Of a stretch of DNA of 64,000 bases, positions 24,890-33,723 are shown one piece after another. The position numbers and the translations under genes are program-made. Under the pieces are notes generated by a model. It was not told the origin of the DNA, ran no database searches, and saw nothing but the letters and a program-made list of their open reading frames with translations. The stretch is taken from positions 1,052,943-1,116,942 of the forward strand of contig NZ_FUYR01000001.1 of assembly GCF_900168015.1 (NCBI RefSeq). Reading direction: 5' to 3'. Every line of letters starts with the position of its first letter. Positions within the stretch are counted from its first letter, which is position 1. Source of the stretch: Daejeonella lutea (lineage in GTDB: Bacteria; Bacteroidota; Bacteroidia; Sphingobacteriales; Sphingobacteriaceae).

Positions 24890-26938
24890 ATGTCAGAGAC
24901 TAAAACTCAAAAGGAATTTCAGCCCTACATCGCGGCAAATAGCAAAGTAGCGGAGTTTACAGTAAAATCCGTTCTTCTTGGAGCAGTATTCGGCGTAATT
25001 TTCGGTGCAGCAACCGTTTATTTGGCTTTAAAGGCCGGGCTTACAGTATCTGCTTCTATACCAATAGCAGTACTTGCTATTTCTATAGGCCGGAAATTTT
25101 TTAAGACTACAATTCTTGAGAATAATATCATTCAAACAACTGGCTCCGCCGGGGAATCTATAGCCGCTGGCGTTGTATTTACACTTCCAGGATTTCTTTT
25201 CCTATCGGCGGGCAGTAGCAGTGAGTCATTTTTTTCCTATTGGCCAATATTTCTTCTGGCATCCCTTGGTGGGATCTTAGGCACATTAATGATGATTCCA
25301 CTGCGCCGTTCTCTTATTGTCGAAGAGCACAATAATCTGCCTTATCCAGAAGGCACCGCCTGTGCTTCCGTATTAATAGCCGGTGAAAAGGGAGGTGATT
25401 TTGCTAAAACAGCGTATTATGGACTTGGCTTTGCCTTCGCTTATGCAATATTGCAGAAAGTGTTTCATGTGATTGCTGAGGCACCTACCTGGGCCACCAC
25501 TCAGGCCAACAAATATTTTCCATCTGCAACAGTAAACGGTGAGATAACACCTGAATACATGGGTGTTGGATATATAATCGGTCCAAAGATTGCAGGAGTA
25601 CTGGTAGCAGGTGGTGTGCTCGCCTGGCTGGGACTTATTCCTCTACTTGCCAGCCTCGTTCCTGCCGAAAGTATTGCTACCCAGCTCGTAAAACTTGGCT
25701 ATTTAAAAGATATTTTAAGCCATGGCAGTTCGGCGGGTTGGGATCCGGCAACAAAGACGTTTGCTAATACCGCAACAGCTGTGTACTTGGCCTATGTGCG
25801 GCAAATTGGTGCGGGTGCCGTTGCTGCAGGAGGTTTTATTACACTGCTCAAAACCATCCCCACGATCATATCTTCATTTAAATCCAGCCTGGCATCGATA
25901 AATAAAAGCGGGGATGAGAAAAAGGCGGTTAAACGGACTGACGATGACCTGTCGTTTAAAACGGTGATATTCGGAAGTATCGCTCTTGTAGTATTAATGG
26001 CAGTCCTGCCGCAAATTCCGGGCGATTCTATTTTAAACAAGTTATTGATAGGGATTCTTGTCATCGTTTTCGGGTTCTTCTTTGTAACGGTGTCAAGCAG
26101 GATTGTTGGCTTAATCGGAACTTCTTCCAACCCGGTATCAGGTATGACCATAGCAACCCTAATGGGCACCTGCCTTATTTTTATAAGTATCGGATGGACT
26201 GGTCAATTATACGAACCTATGGCGCTAGTAGTGGGCAGTATGATATGTATTGCTGCAGCTAATGCCGGAGCTACCTCACAGGACCTCAAAACGGGTTATA
26301 TCGTTGGTGCAACACCACGCTATCAGCAGCTGGCTTTATTTGTCGGCGCTATAGTTTCTGCTGTTGTTATCGGACTCACCTTGTCCATTCTGGATCGGCC
26401 GAATGCCGAGATGGTATCACAAGGCATCCACCATGCAATTGGAACGGAAATGTACCCTGCCCCACAGGGTACCCTAATGGCTACCCTTATAAAAGGGCTA
26501 CTTTCGTTTAACCTCGACTGGCAATTTGTACTTGTAGGAGTATTCCTGTCAATTACCATGGAGCTATGTGGTGTGAAGTCGCTGTCTTTCGCAGTCGGCG
26601 CATATCTGCCTCTATCTACTACGCTACCGATTTTTGCTGGAGGTGCAATAAAAGGATTGGTTGATCGCAGATCTAAAAACAAACACGAAAAGCAAGAAGA
26701 CGAAGACCTGGGCCGCGGAAATCTTTTCGCAACAGGACTTGTAGCTGGCGGCGCCTTAATGGGTGTTCTTTATGCATTCCTGATGGCCTTCGAAAGTACG
26801 GCTGGGCCTGTAGGTTCACTAAATATGGAAGAACACTTGGTAGGTGCTTTAGGAGAGGGTGGTTTCCAGATCCTTGGATTTCTATTCTTTGTAGTTATGG
26901 GCATCGCCTTGTATAGAATTGCGGTAAGTAAGAAATGA
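24890..26938 (+). CDS. OPT-family oligopeptide transporter
   Basis: This 682-residue inner-membrane protein has about 15-16 hydrophobic helices typical of the OPT family. Recognisable family blocks are NIIQTTGSAGESIAAGVVF, the NLPYPEGTACASVL segment and NAGATSQDLKTGYIVGATP. Bacterial OPT members take up small peptides or metal chelates, driven by protons; the substrate is not deducible. It is monocistronic. The following spacer holds the 7-bp repeat locus f. Confidence 0.93.
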   Translation: MSETKTQKEFQPYIAANSKVAEFTVKSVLLGAVFGVIFGAATVYLALKAGLTVSASIPIAVLAISIGRKFFKTTILENNIIQTTGSAGESIAAGVVFTLPGFLFLSAGSSSESFFSYWPIFLLASLGGILGTLMMIPLRRSLIVEEHNNLPYPEGTACASVLIAGEKGGDFAKTAYYGLGFAFAYAILQKVFHVIAEAPTWATTQANKYFPSATVNGEITPEYMGVGYIIGPKIAGVLVAGGVLAWLGLIPLLASLVPAESIATQLVKLGYLKDILSHGSSAGWDPATKTFANTATAVYLAYVRQIGAGAVAAGGFITLLKTIPTIISSFKSSLASINKSGDEKKAVKRTDDDLSFKTVIFGSIALVVLMAVLPQIPGDSILNKLLIGILVIVFGFFFVTVSSRIVGLIGTSSNPVSGMTIATLMGTCLIFISIGWTGQLYEPMALVVGSMICIAAANAGATSQDLKTGYIVGATPRYQQLALFVGAIVSAVVIGLTLSILDRPNAEMVSQGIHHAIGTEMYPAPQGTLMATLIKGLLSFNLDWQFVLVGVFLSITMELCGVKSLSFAVGAYLPLSTTLPIFAGGAIKGLVDRRSKNKHEKQEDEDLGRGNLFATGLVAGGALMGVLYAFLMAFESTAGPVGSLNMEEHLVGALGEGGFQILGFLFFVVMGIALYRIAVSKK

Positions 26939-26943
26939 ATGGC

Positions 26944-27007
26944 GAAATAACCAATAGTTTTGACCCGAGGACTTGCTTCTTGGTTCCTGACTATTGGTTC
27001 ATTATTA
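26944..27007. repeat. inverted pair of 7-bp repeats, locus f
   Basis: AACCAATAGT at 26949-26958 is the exact complement of ACTATTGGTT at 26990-26999. The right side is built from heptamers in phase (TTGCTTC at 26973, TTGGTTC at 26980, CTGACTA at 26987, TTGGTTC at 26994). The left side is more degenerate. It may act as the 3' end of the OPT transcript. Confidence 0.65.
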
Positions 27008-27008
27008 A

Positions 27009-27069
27009 TAGTATTTCTACTATTTGAACTTACTAATATTTTTAGTATTTTTATTCTATAGAAATACTA
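27009..27069. promoter_or_regulatory. 11-bp inverted repeat before the 2H-protein gene
   Basis: TAGTATTTCTA at 27009-27019 and its exact complement TAGAAATACTA at 27059-27069 lie directly upstream of the ATG at 27072, in AT-rich DNA. It could be a regulator site or an mRNA hairpin covering the start; no promoter box is certain. Confidence 0.4.
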
Positions 27070-27071
27070 TC

Positions 27072-27644
27072 ATGTCAAGTTTATATTTAATAGCGATACT
27101 GCCTCCTGCCGATCTTTCAAGTCAGATTAATGAGATCAGGGTCCAATGTTCGGAAAAGTTTGGGGTTAGAAGAGCACTGGAACCTCCGGTTAACATCAGC
27201 TTATACCGTCCTTTTAAAATGGAGCAAGCCTTTGAAAGTAAAATGTGCCGTATGCTGCAGTCAGTTGCATCCGGATTTGAGCCATTCAGGCAGGACCTTG
27301 AAAATTTCGAAGCATTTGACATGAATGCAGTGGTGATACGTGCGCTGAAGAACCCGCAAATGATGAAACTCCAACGTTCTGTTGCATCTATTTTTAGAAA
27401 GAATAAGCTTGATAAGCAGCCTGCTGGATCCAAAAACCTGGCCTTCAGACCTCACGTAGCCATAGCTTACAGAGATATACTGCCAGAGGTCTTTCCGATG
27501 CTATGGCAGGAATACAAAGACGTGCGTTTTAAACGGAATTTTACAAATGATCAGTTCAGCATTCTGAAACATGATGGCAAAGAGTGGAACAAAATTCAGG
27601 ATTTCAAACTATCGGGGCAGAAAGGCCAGTTGGATCTGTTCTAA
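27072..27644 (+). CDS. 2H/LigT-superfamily protein, first active-site His absent
   Basis: From the ATG at 27072 the protein has 190 residues in a LigT-like (2'-5' RNA ligase/cyclic phosphodiesterase) pattern; an in-frame start at 27024 lies in the upstream repeat and is rejected. Active members have two H-x-T/S motifs. Here the second site reads RPHVAIAYR (H128, A130) but the first reads PPVNISLYRPF, with N41 in place of His. The fold is probably kept while the usual phosphodiesterase chemistry is doubtful. It may be an RNA-binding or modified-specificity member. Convergent with the DUF502 gene. Confidence 0.75.
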   Translation: MSSLYLIAILPPADLSSQINEIRVQCSEKFGVRRALEPPVNISLYRPFKMEQAFESKMCRMLQSVASGFEPFRQDLENFEAFDMNAVVIRALKNPQMMKLQRSVASIFRKNKLDKQPAGSKNLAFRPHVAIAYRDILPEVFPMLWQEYKDVRFKRNFTNDQFSILKHDGKEWNKIQDFKLSGQKGQLDLF

Positions 27645-27696
27645 ATCTTACTATAAATCAAAGCTTACAAACTTATGCGTCACACGTGAGCTGAAT

Positions 27697-27724
27697 TGTC
27701 GCTGCTCGTTGCTCGCATCTCACA
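27697..27724. repeat. possible 7-bp repeat, locus g
   Basis: Four heptamers in phase (TGTCGCT, GCTCGTT, GCTCGCA, TCTCACA) end inside the DUF502 stop region. A complementary arm is not clear on the left, so this is the weakest of the series. Confidence 0.4.
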
Positions 27725-28310
27725 AATGGCTCACTCCGCCCGATACAATAAACTTCATAGCCTCACTTGCACTCATGTTTAAGGGCTTCACGCGTTCCAT
27801 ATTTACAAAGCACAATTGACCAGCAAAAGAATACGACAGTGGGAAATAAACTGCCACATCACCAGGATAACCAATTTTAGTAAGATCTTTTTGAGTGATA
27901 AACCCTATTTTTTTTAAGCCCGTTTCGTTCACTTCTACGACCACGGGTTCACTGAACTTTTTGTCGTCACCTACAAATGCTTCTGTAAGGTCTTTAAATG
28001 ACGTGTAAATCACATTAAAAACCGGCAGCCTCTTGAACCAACGGGCAAACCACTTCTTGATCGGATCAGTTACAAAATTGGTTACAACGATTCCAACAAC
28101 AATTAACACCAACAGAACTGTGAGAATTCCAAGTCCCGGAATATATATCGGCTTTCCAGCCTGATCAACCCAAATAACGTCGCTGATATTTAATGCCGAG
28201 TCAACCTTTACAAAAATCCAGTAAATAAGAAAAATCGCAGCTGCAATTGGCACGATCACCAGGGCACCCCTGATCATGTAATTCAATAAAGCCCTGACAA
28301 TTCTATTCAT
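27720..28310 (-). CDS. DUF502-family membrane protein
   Basis: This 196-residue protein has two N-terminal transmembrane helices (about 10-33 and 58-80) and then a soluble beta-rich domain, as in DUF502 proteins. The conserved P-K-KWFARWFKRLPVFNVIYTS segment follows helix 2, and VAVYFPLSYSFAG lies near the C-terminus. The family is widespread in bacteria with no settled biochemical role. The start overlaps the end of murF-alr by 8 bp, so the pair is an operon with translational coupling and the product probably acts at the envelope. Confidence 0.9.
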   Translation of the reverse strand: MNRIVRALLNYMIRGALVIVPIAAAIFLIYWIFVKVDSALNISDVIWVDQAGKPIYIPGLGILTVLLVLIVVGIVVTNFVTDPIKKWFARWFKRLPVFNVIYTSFKDLTEAFVGDDKKFSEPVVVEVNETGLKKIGFITQKDLTKIGYPGDVAVYFPLSYSFAGQLCFVNMERVKPLNMSASEAMKFIVSGGVSHL

Positions 28311-30762
28311 AGTAATATACCCTTTTTACTCTTTGTGATATTCCTGTTAAGACTTCGTACGGGATGGTCTCCATTTTCATTGCCAAATCTTCAACCCGGA
28401 TATTGTCGTTAAAAACAATCACTTCGTCGCCTTCAGCAGCATTAATTCCTGTGATATCGATCATACACATATCCATGCAGATTTTCCCAATGGTTTTCAC
28501 CTTTTTACCCCGCACCAGCATGCTTCCAATACCGTTTCCCAGCTTCCTGCTGTAACCATCGGCATAACCTATTTTTACTGTTGCAATGGTACCGCCGTCA
28601 GGCATCTTTCCCGCCCGGCCATATCCAACTGTGTCGCCTGCTGGAATTTGCTTGATCTGAGAGATACTTGTTTTCAGCGAAGTTACGGTTTGTAAAGGAG
28701 ATTTATCCCTGATCGAAAGATCAATCCCATACAGACCAATGCCAAGTCTGACCATATCGAAAACTGCATCTGGCCAGCGACTTATACCTGAAGTATTCGA
28801 TATATGCCTGATAATATGGTAATTATATAGTTCCATTATCCTTTCGGAAAGCATCGAAAACAGGTTTATTTGTTGTTCTGTAAATTTGTCGTGTTCAGGA
28901 TCCTCACTGGCTACAAGATGTGAAAAAATGCTTTGTATATGTATCGATTTATTATCCTTGAGGTACTCTAGTAATTGTTCGACCTCACCTTCCATAAAAC
29001 CCAGGCGATGCATACCAGTATCTAACTTAATATGAACCGGGTAGTCTTTATGCCCTTTGCGGCTAAGAGCCGAAACAAACTCCTCCAGAATACGCATACT
29101 GTATATCTCAGGTTCGAGCTTATTCTCTATGATCGCATCGAATGCCATTGAATCAGGGCTCATCACCATTATGGGAAGGGTGGTTCCTGATTTCCTTAAA
29201 GCTACCCCCTCATCAGCGTAAGCTACAGCGAGGTAATCAACCTTGTTGAACTCAAGTAAGTTTGTAATCTCGAAACTTCCGCTGCCATAGGAAAAGGCCT
29301 TTACCATAGCCATCACCTTTTTACCTTTAGGCAATAATGCTTTATAATAATTGAGATTATGTTCGAGCGCATTCAGGTTGATCTCTAACACTGTTTCATG
29401 GACTTTCTGGGTTAGGAGCTGACTTATTTTTTCAAATTCAAAAGCCCTAGCTCCTTTTAACAGAATTGTTTCATGTCCGAATTTTATGGACGGAAAAGAC
29501 TGCAGAAAATCCTCTGAAGACTCGTAAAACTCTTTTTCACAAGAAAATTCGTGACCATACTTACTAATTAGGGGCCCTACTCCTATCAATCTGTCGACCG
29601 ATTTATTTTCGATCATCTGGTGAATCTGTTCGTATACCTCAGGCGAATCTATTCCCGGCAGATCGGATAGAATAAGGGTTCGTCTCGAATGCTGATTCTG
29701 CTGGTTCAGGAAATCCAGAGCGATTGCGAGCGAAGAAAGGTCGAGGCTGTAAGAATCATCGATAACGGAGCAATAATTTATACCGGTCTTTAGCTCCAGC
29801 CGCATGCCAATTGGAACTAATTTCTCAAGCCGTTTATCGGCCTCCTCCGGTTCGTACCCTAATGCAAGTAAAGTTGCCCAGCATATAATGGCGTTTTCAA
29901 CTGAGGCCTGGTCAGTGAAAGGAATTACTGCTTCTACTTCCGTATCATTAAATCTCGCGCGCAGAAACTGGTATTTATCTTCCAATACTTCGTCATCAAA
30001 AACTTCCAGATCAGCCTTATCCCGATAACACCAGGTAAATTTATTAGTTCCCGGCAGCTCGCCGGTGTACTGGTTGAGATATTTACATGAGTAAATGAAA
30101 AGATCTACCCCTTCAAACAGTTTTAATTTTTCTGCAATTTTATCTTCCAGGGTGTCGAATCCGTCGTTATGTGCTTCACCAATATTAGTCAGTATTCCAA
30201 TTGTCGGGCGAATCACAGCCGCCAAAGCTGCCATCTCATCTCCTTTGGACACTCCTGCTTCGAAAATACCAAGATCATTTTCCTCATTCATCTCCCAAAC
30301 GGACAAGGGCACACCGAGTTGGGAATTATAACTTTTCGGGCTTCTTACAATATTATTTTCTGGTGCCAATAGCTGGTAAAGCCACTCTTTGACCACTGTT
30401 TTCCCGTTGCTGCCAGTTATACCTATTACCGGGTAGTCAAATTTCGACCGATGAACTGATGCCAGATTCTGAAGAGCTTTTAAAGTATCGTCGACAAGAT
30501 AAAAGTTGCAACCTTTAAACTTGATGTGGTCAAAATCTGGATCGGATATTACGAAGCTTCTTACACCCGCATTGTAAACTTCTTCAATGAAGGTGTGGCC
30601 GTCACGTCGCCCTTTAAGGGCAAAGAACAATCCCTGATCCATATCACTAAGTTTCCTGCTGTCAGTGAGGAGCGTCCTGATCATTGCATCCTTTATTTGA
30701 ATAGATGCTTTCGCGTCCATGCTTTCCGTTAATTCTTCCACTGGATAAAGGATATGATTCAT
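28303..30762 (-). CDS. murF-alr: MurF-alanine racemase fusion protein
   Basis: This 819-residue fusion combines two consecutive steps in peptidoglycan precursor supply. Residues 1-450 are MurF, the UDP-MurNAc-tripeptide:D-Ala-D-Ala ligase, with the ATP loop GITGSNGKTVVKEW. Residues 455-819 are alanine racemase: the PLP lysine is in MVKAFSYGSG and the second catalytic tyrosine in VGYGRAGKMPDGG. The racemase makes D-Ala, which after ligation becomes the MurF substrate. The fusion is a known Bacteroidota arrangement. There is no frame break between the domains. DUF502 follows in the same transcript. Confidence 0.96.
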   Translation of the reverse strand: MNHILYPVEELTESMDAKASIQIKDAMIRTLLTDSRKLSDMDQGLFFALKGRRDGHTFIEEVYNAGVRSFVISDPDFDHIKFKGCNFYLVDDTLKALQNLASVHRSKFDYPVIGITGSNGKTVVKEWLYQLLAPENNIVRSPKSYNSQLGVPLSVWEMNEENDLGIFEAGVSKGDEMAALAAVIRPTIGILTNIGEAHNDGFDTLEDKIAEKLKLFEGVDLFIYSCKYLNQYTGELPGTNKFTWCYRDKADLEVFDDEVLEDKYQFLRARFNDTEVEAVIPFTDQASVENAIICWATLLALGYEPEEADKRLEKLVPIGMRLELKTGINYCSVIDDSYSLDLSSLAIALDFLNQQNQHSRRTLILSDLPGIDSPEVYEQIHQMIENKSVDRLIGVGPLISKYGHEFSCEKEFYESSEDFLQSFPSIKFGHETILLKGARAFEFEKISQLLTQKVHETVLEINLNALEHNLNYYKALLPKGKKVMAMVKAFSYGSGSFEITNLLEFNKVDYLAVAYADEGVALRKSGTTLPIMVMSPDSMAFDAIIENKLEPEIYSMRILEEFVSALSRKGHKDYPVHIKLDTGMHRLGFMEGEVEQLLEYLKDNKSIHIQSIFSHLVASEDPEHDKFTEQQINLFSMLSERIMELYNYHIIRHISNTSGISRWPDAVFDMVRLGIGLYGIDLSIRDKSPLQTVTSLKTSISQIKQIPAGDTVGYGRAGKMPDGGTIATVKIGYADGYSRKLGNGIGSMLVRGKKVKTIGKICMDMCMIDITGINAAEGDEVIVFNDNIRVEDLAMKMETIPYEVLTGISQRVKRVYYYE

Positions 30763-30803
30763 TGCTTGCTAATTTCATTAAATTTTAAGGAATAACTTAA
30801 TAT

Positions 30804-31298
30804 TTGCGATATTTCATCGATTTGAGAAACGAACAATCACCCCCTAAAGTTTTCAGCAGAGAACAATGTAAGGCCAAAGCGGAAAGCTATTGTGCGTATC
30901 AGGAACGCTCGCAACATGAGGTGAGAAACAAACTATATGAGTGGGGTTTGCATGAACGTGACGTTGAGGAAATTATATCAGAACTTATCCAGTCTAACTT
31001 CCTGAATGAAGAGCGTTTCGCCCTGGCCTACACCCTTGGAAAGTTTCGAATTAAAGGCTGGGGAAAAATCAAGATAAAACAGGCACTTAAGCTAAAAAAG
31101 GTACCTGATAAAATGATCGCAAAATCCCTTAAGTCAATTGATCCGGATGATTATGCTGCCAGGCTAAAGGTATTGATCGACAAAAAAAGCGAAACCCTGC
31201 ACGAAAAAGACCATTATAAGCGCCGCTTTCTTTTATCGAGATATGCTGCATCAAAAGGCTATGAACAGGATTTGATCGGGGATCTTCTGAATGAATAG
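30804..31298 (+). CDS. recX: regulatory protein RecX
   Basis: This product of about 164 residues has the tandem three-helix repeats of RecX; typical blocks are YQERSQHEVRNKLYEWG, FLNEERFALAYTLGKFR and KGWGKIKIKQALKLKKV. RecX binds RecA filaments and limits strand exchange. The start is uncertain because no ATG precedes the first repeat; a TTG at 30804 gives the best fit, with another TTG at 30822. recA is not in the window. It is divergent from murF-alr, with a 41-bp spacer. Confidence 0.88.
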   Translation: MRYFIDLRNEQSPPKVFSREQCKAKAESYCAYQERSQHEVRNKLYEWGLHERDVEEIISELIQSNFLNEERFALAYTLGKFRIKGWGKIKIKQALKLKKVPDKMIAKSLKSIDPDDYAARLKVLIDKKSETLHEKDHYKRRFLLSRYAASKGYEQDLIGDLLNE

Positions 31299-31303
31299 TT
31301 TTT

Positions 31304-31480
31304 ATGAATTATCCTTCAATTCACCTTTCGGACGCACAGGATATTGACTGAGTGGGTTATTTAGATTTCCAACATTACTTTTAAGAGCTACTTAACGGTT
31401 CCGACTACCAGGACCTGACAAATGTTCCTTGCTTGAATAAGATCCGACAGGACCCTGAGGAATTTACGAAAAATGCTTGA
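31304..31480 (+). pseudogene. gene remnant with two in-frame stops
   Basis: A single frame of 59 codons runs from an ATG at 31304 to a stop at 31478-31480, broken by TGA at 31349 and TAA at 31382. The three pieces look protein-like when joined (MNYPSIHLSDAQDID, VGYLDFQHYF, ELLNGSDYQDLTNVPCLNKI). I do not recognise the family. The even composition and single frame suggest decay of a formerly longer gene. Confidence 0.4.
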
Positions 31481-31482
31481 TG

Positions 31483-32796
31483 TTACCGGTTGTTCGGAAA
31501 CTCGTTAATCCAGTTAAACCCTGTCTCCATTAGCCGTTGTTTCTGCTTCTTAAAAGTGATTACAATGGGTTTTCCAAATAAAGCTCCGTCAAGTCTTAAG
31601 TTTTCGTGATAAGAACTGCTGTACTCCGTACTGTAAGAGAACTTATGAGTGACTGTTTCATCATCTATGAAACGTACGATAATTTGCTTGCTATTTGTAT
31701 CAATCTCCATGTTGCAAAATTCCCTGGATTCATCGATAAATTTTATCAAAGACCTTTCCTTAGTATCGATTAACATCGTTCTCCATTGTAGTGCATAAAT
31801 CGAATCGGTGGCTGGGATGCCCTTCCACTTGAATGAATTCACTTCATAACTTCCATACAACGGAAGTTTAGGCTTAGAATCAAATTTCTGACGTTGAGGG
31901 ATTAACATTAGAAAAACAAAAAGTATCGGGGCAAAAATCAACAAGATTTTTAACACTGGTATTGCCTTCGGTATCCATTTCTTTGCGTAAACTGGGGGTT
32001 CGATAGTTCTGAGTTTCGTGGCCTCGCCGTAAATGAAAAATACAAATAGTCTTTTAACATTAGGAACAAGCAGGTATAAGCTCATAGATACTAGTGCAGT
32101 CGACAGGATTTTCACCGGAACATCATAAAAATAATTAACAGCCATTACATTAGCTGTGGTCATAAGTGCAATGATCGCCCCTAAAGCAATGGTTCTCCTG
32201 AATAATAATAGTATTCCTAACAGTTCCGCAACACCCATAAACATATTATACCCCGTCGAAAATCCTAGAAAGGTCCAGGCTAGACCCATTGGACTGGATT
32301 CACCATATGTGGATGATAACCGGGAAAGACTCGGAAAAGGGAACTGCAATTTTATAATTTTAACCATGCCATAATTAATCAGCATGAGTGCAAGATAAAA
32401 TCTAACTGCTACAGTAAGCCAGTAGTAAAGCTTTTGATAGTTCAACCGGTGCCTATCAAGCATGGACCAAATTACACAACCAAGGAAGGCAACAACCGAA
32501 ATGAACAGTAGAAGAATATAGTTGTATGTGGTATCTCCACTCCCATTGGGTTGAGTAATCAATTCGTGCTCGATGTGAAGGATATCGGCTGAAACTTTAA
32601 TAAGGAGCTTATTTAAAATAAGAGTTGGATAATGGATCAACAATCGAAAAAGAGGATATGCGCCATTGTTGAAGAATACGATGAATAAACTGAACAAAAG
32701 AAATATAAACCTAAAAAGTATCTTCTCTATAAAAGTCCATTCCAATAATTGATCGTGCCTGGCACCTACCGGGGCTGTTGATTGCTTGCTATCCAT
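31483..32796 (-). CDS. DoxX-like membrane protein with C-terminal soluble domain
   Basis: This 437-residue protein has about seven or eight transmembrane helices in residues 25-305; the core WTFLGFSTGYNMFMGVAELL with LLLFRR resembles DoxX-like proteins. A final helix (about 280-300) leads to a soluble C-terminal domain of about 130 residues (KLPLYGSYEVNSFKW onward) that is beta-rich and probably periplasmic. DoxX-type cores are usually 110-150 residues, so this is an enlarged form. No operon partner is present and the substrate or partner is unknown. Confidence 0.8.
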   Translation of the reverse strand: MDSKQSTAPVGARHDQLLEWTFIEKILFRFIFLLFSLFIVFFNNGAYPLFRLLIHYPTLILNKLLIKVSADILHIEHELITQPNGSGDTTYNYILLLFISVVAFLGCVIWSMLDRHRLNYQKLYYWLTVAVRFYLALMLINYGMVKIIKLQFPFPSLSRLSSTYGESSPMGLAWTFLGFSTGYNMFMGVAELLGILLLFRRTIALGAIIALMTTANVMAVNYFYDVPVKILSTALVSMSLYLLVPNVKRLFVFFIYGEATKLRTIEPPVYAKKWIPKAIPVLKILLIFAPILFVFLMLIPQRQKFDSKPKLPLYGSYEVNSFKWKGIPATDSIYALQWRTMLIDTKERSLIKFIDESREFCNMEIDTNSKQIIVRFIDDETVTHKFSYSTEYSSSYHENLRLDGALFGKPIVITFKKQKQRLMETGFNWINEFPNNR

Positions 32797-32902
32797 CTTC
32801 TAAAATATTGATTTTAAAGGTTAAAACTCGAATTGATCAAAACCTTCAACTAACCATTATCTATTGCTATTTTGCAACACTTAAATATTACGAATCATTT
32901 AG

Positions 32903-33241
32903 ATGTCGAACACCCCCCTATTTTACCGTGACAACGATTCCCGCTGGGAGGATCTCGGCGATGGCGTGTCCAGAAAGATCTCAGGATACGATGACAAGAT
33001 TATGCTCGTCAAAGTTAAATTTGAAGTTGGTGCTATAGGGCCGCTGCACAATCATTATCATTCACAGGTAACCTACGTGGCAAGCGGCGTTTTTGAGGTA
33101 ACCATCGACGGGAATAAGGAAGTTCTTTCAGCCGGGGATAGCTTCTATGCACCACCTAACGATATCCATGGGGTACTTTGTATTGAGGCGGGCGTGCTCG
33201 TTGATGTTTTTAGCCCCATGCGAGAAGATTTTCTCGGATAA
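32903..33241 (+). CDS. cupin-domain protein
   Basis: This 112-residue single-domain cupin has motif 1 with the metal ligands in GPLHNHYHSQVTYVASG (H-x-H pair) and motif 2 with GDSFYAPPNDIHGV. The length is typical of small cupins that bind a metal or small sugar-like ligand. No catalytic role can be assigned. It stands alone; the next gene on the opposite strand is a broken reading frame. Confidence 0.88.
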   Translation: MSNTPLFYRDNDSRWEDLGDGVSRKISGYDDKIMLVKVKFEVGAIGPLHNHYHSQVTYVASGVFEVTIDGNKEVLSAGDSFYAPPNDIHGVLCIEAGVLVDVFSPMREDFLG

Positions 33242-33251
33242 CACCCTTATA

Positions 33252-33639
33252 TCATTTAAAACGTTGCAGCTTTTTTATTGCAACTACATTTCCATCGATC
33301 GGAGTACTGATAACTTCCCTTCCGCCCTGTAATGCGTAAAAAATATACAGGCTATTTCGCCCCACAACTTTTACGTTGAGGGACTTGTAATTGGAGAAAG
33401 TGATTTGATGATCTAATCTTTTAATTCCGTTTCGAAGTTCGTTTTCAGTTTTAAGTCCTAGTCCAATACCAATTCCAAGAAAGTAACTCAAGACCATGAT
33501 ACCAGGACATCAGAAATAGACGAATATTCTAATATATTGACATCTAAAAATCCATAGTAAATTGTGTCGGTAACAAGTCCCAAAAACAGGAGATATAATA
33601 TCCCAACGAGAGATATTCTTGCACATTAAGCTTATTCAT
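33252..33639 (-). pseudogene. frameshifted membrane-protein gene
   Basis: Three frames join into one protein. From the ATG ending at 33639 the first reads MNKLNVQEYLSLG. A one-base loss in a G-run near 33600 moves the frame to ILYLLFLGLVTDTIYYGFLD and NILEYSSISDVLVS. A second change near 33497 moves it to the last 80 residues (LSYFLGIGIGLGLKTENELR ... ISTPIDGNVVAIKKLQ). The pattern matches a Bacteroidota family of small membrane proteins I remember only as hypothetical; the middle seems shortened. The last piece, 33252-33497, could be mistaken for an intact 81-residue gene. Confidence 0.65.
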
Positions 33640-33723
33640 TCCAATTCCTTGTACCGGTGAATGTCGTTAAGATTTGCCGGATTCACAAGATCAATGTGCG
33701 TATCTGCTCATCCAATATAAAAT

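Noticed and set aside
25792-26169. 125-residue minus-strand frame within the OPT transporter
   Set aside because: Shadow of a membrane-protein gene, no independent support.
33252-33497. Intact 81-residue gene
   Set aside because: Its start is at the break of a larger frameshifted gene and the upstream frames continue the same protein, so it is treated as a pseudogene part.
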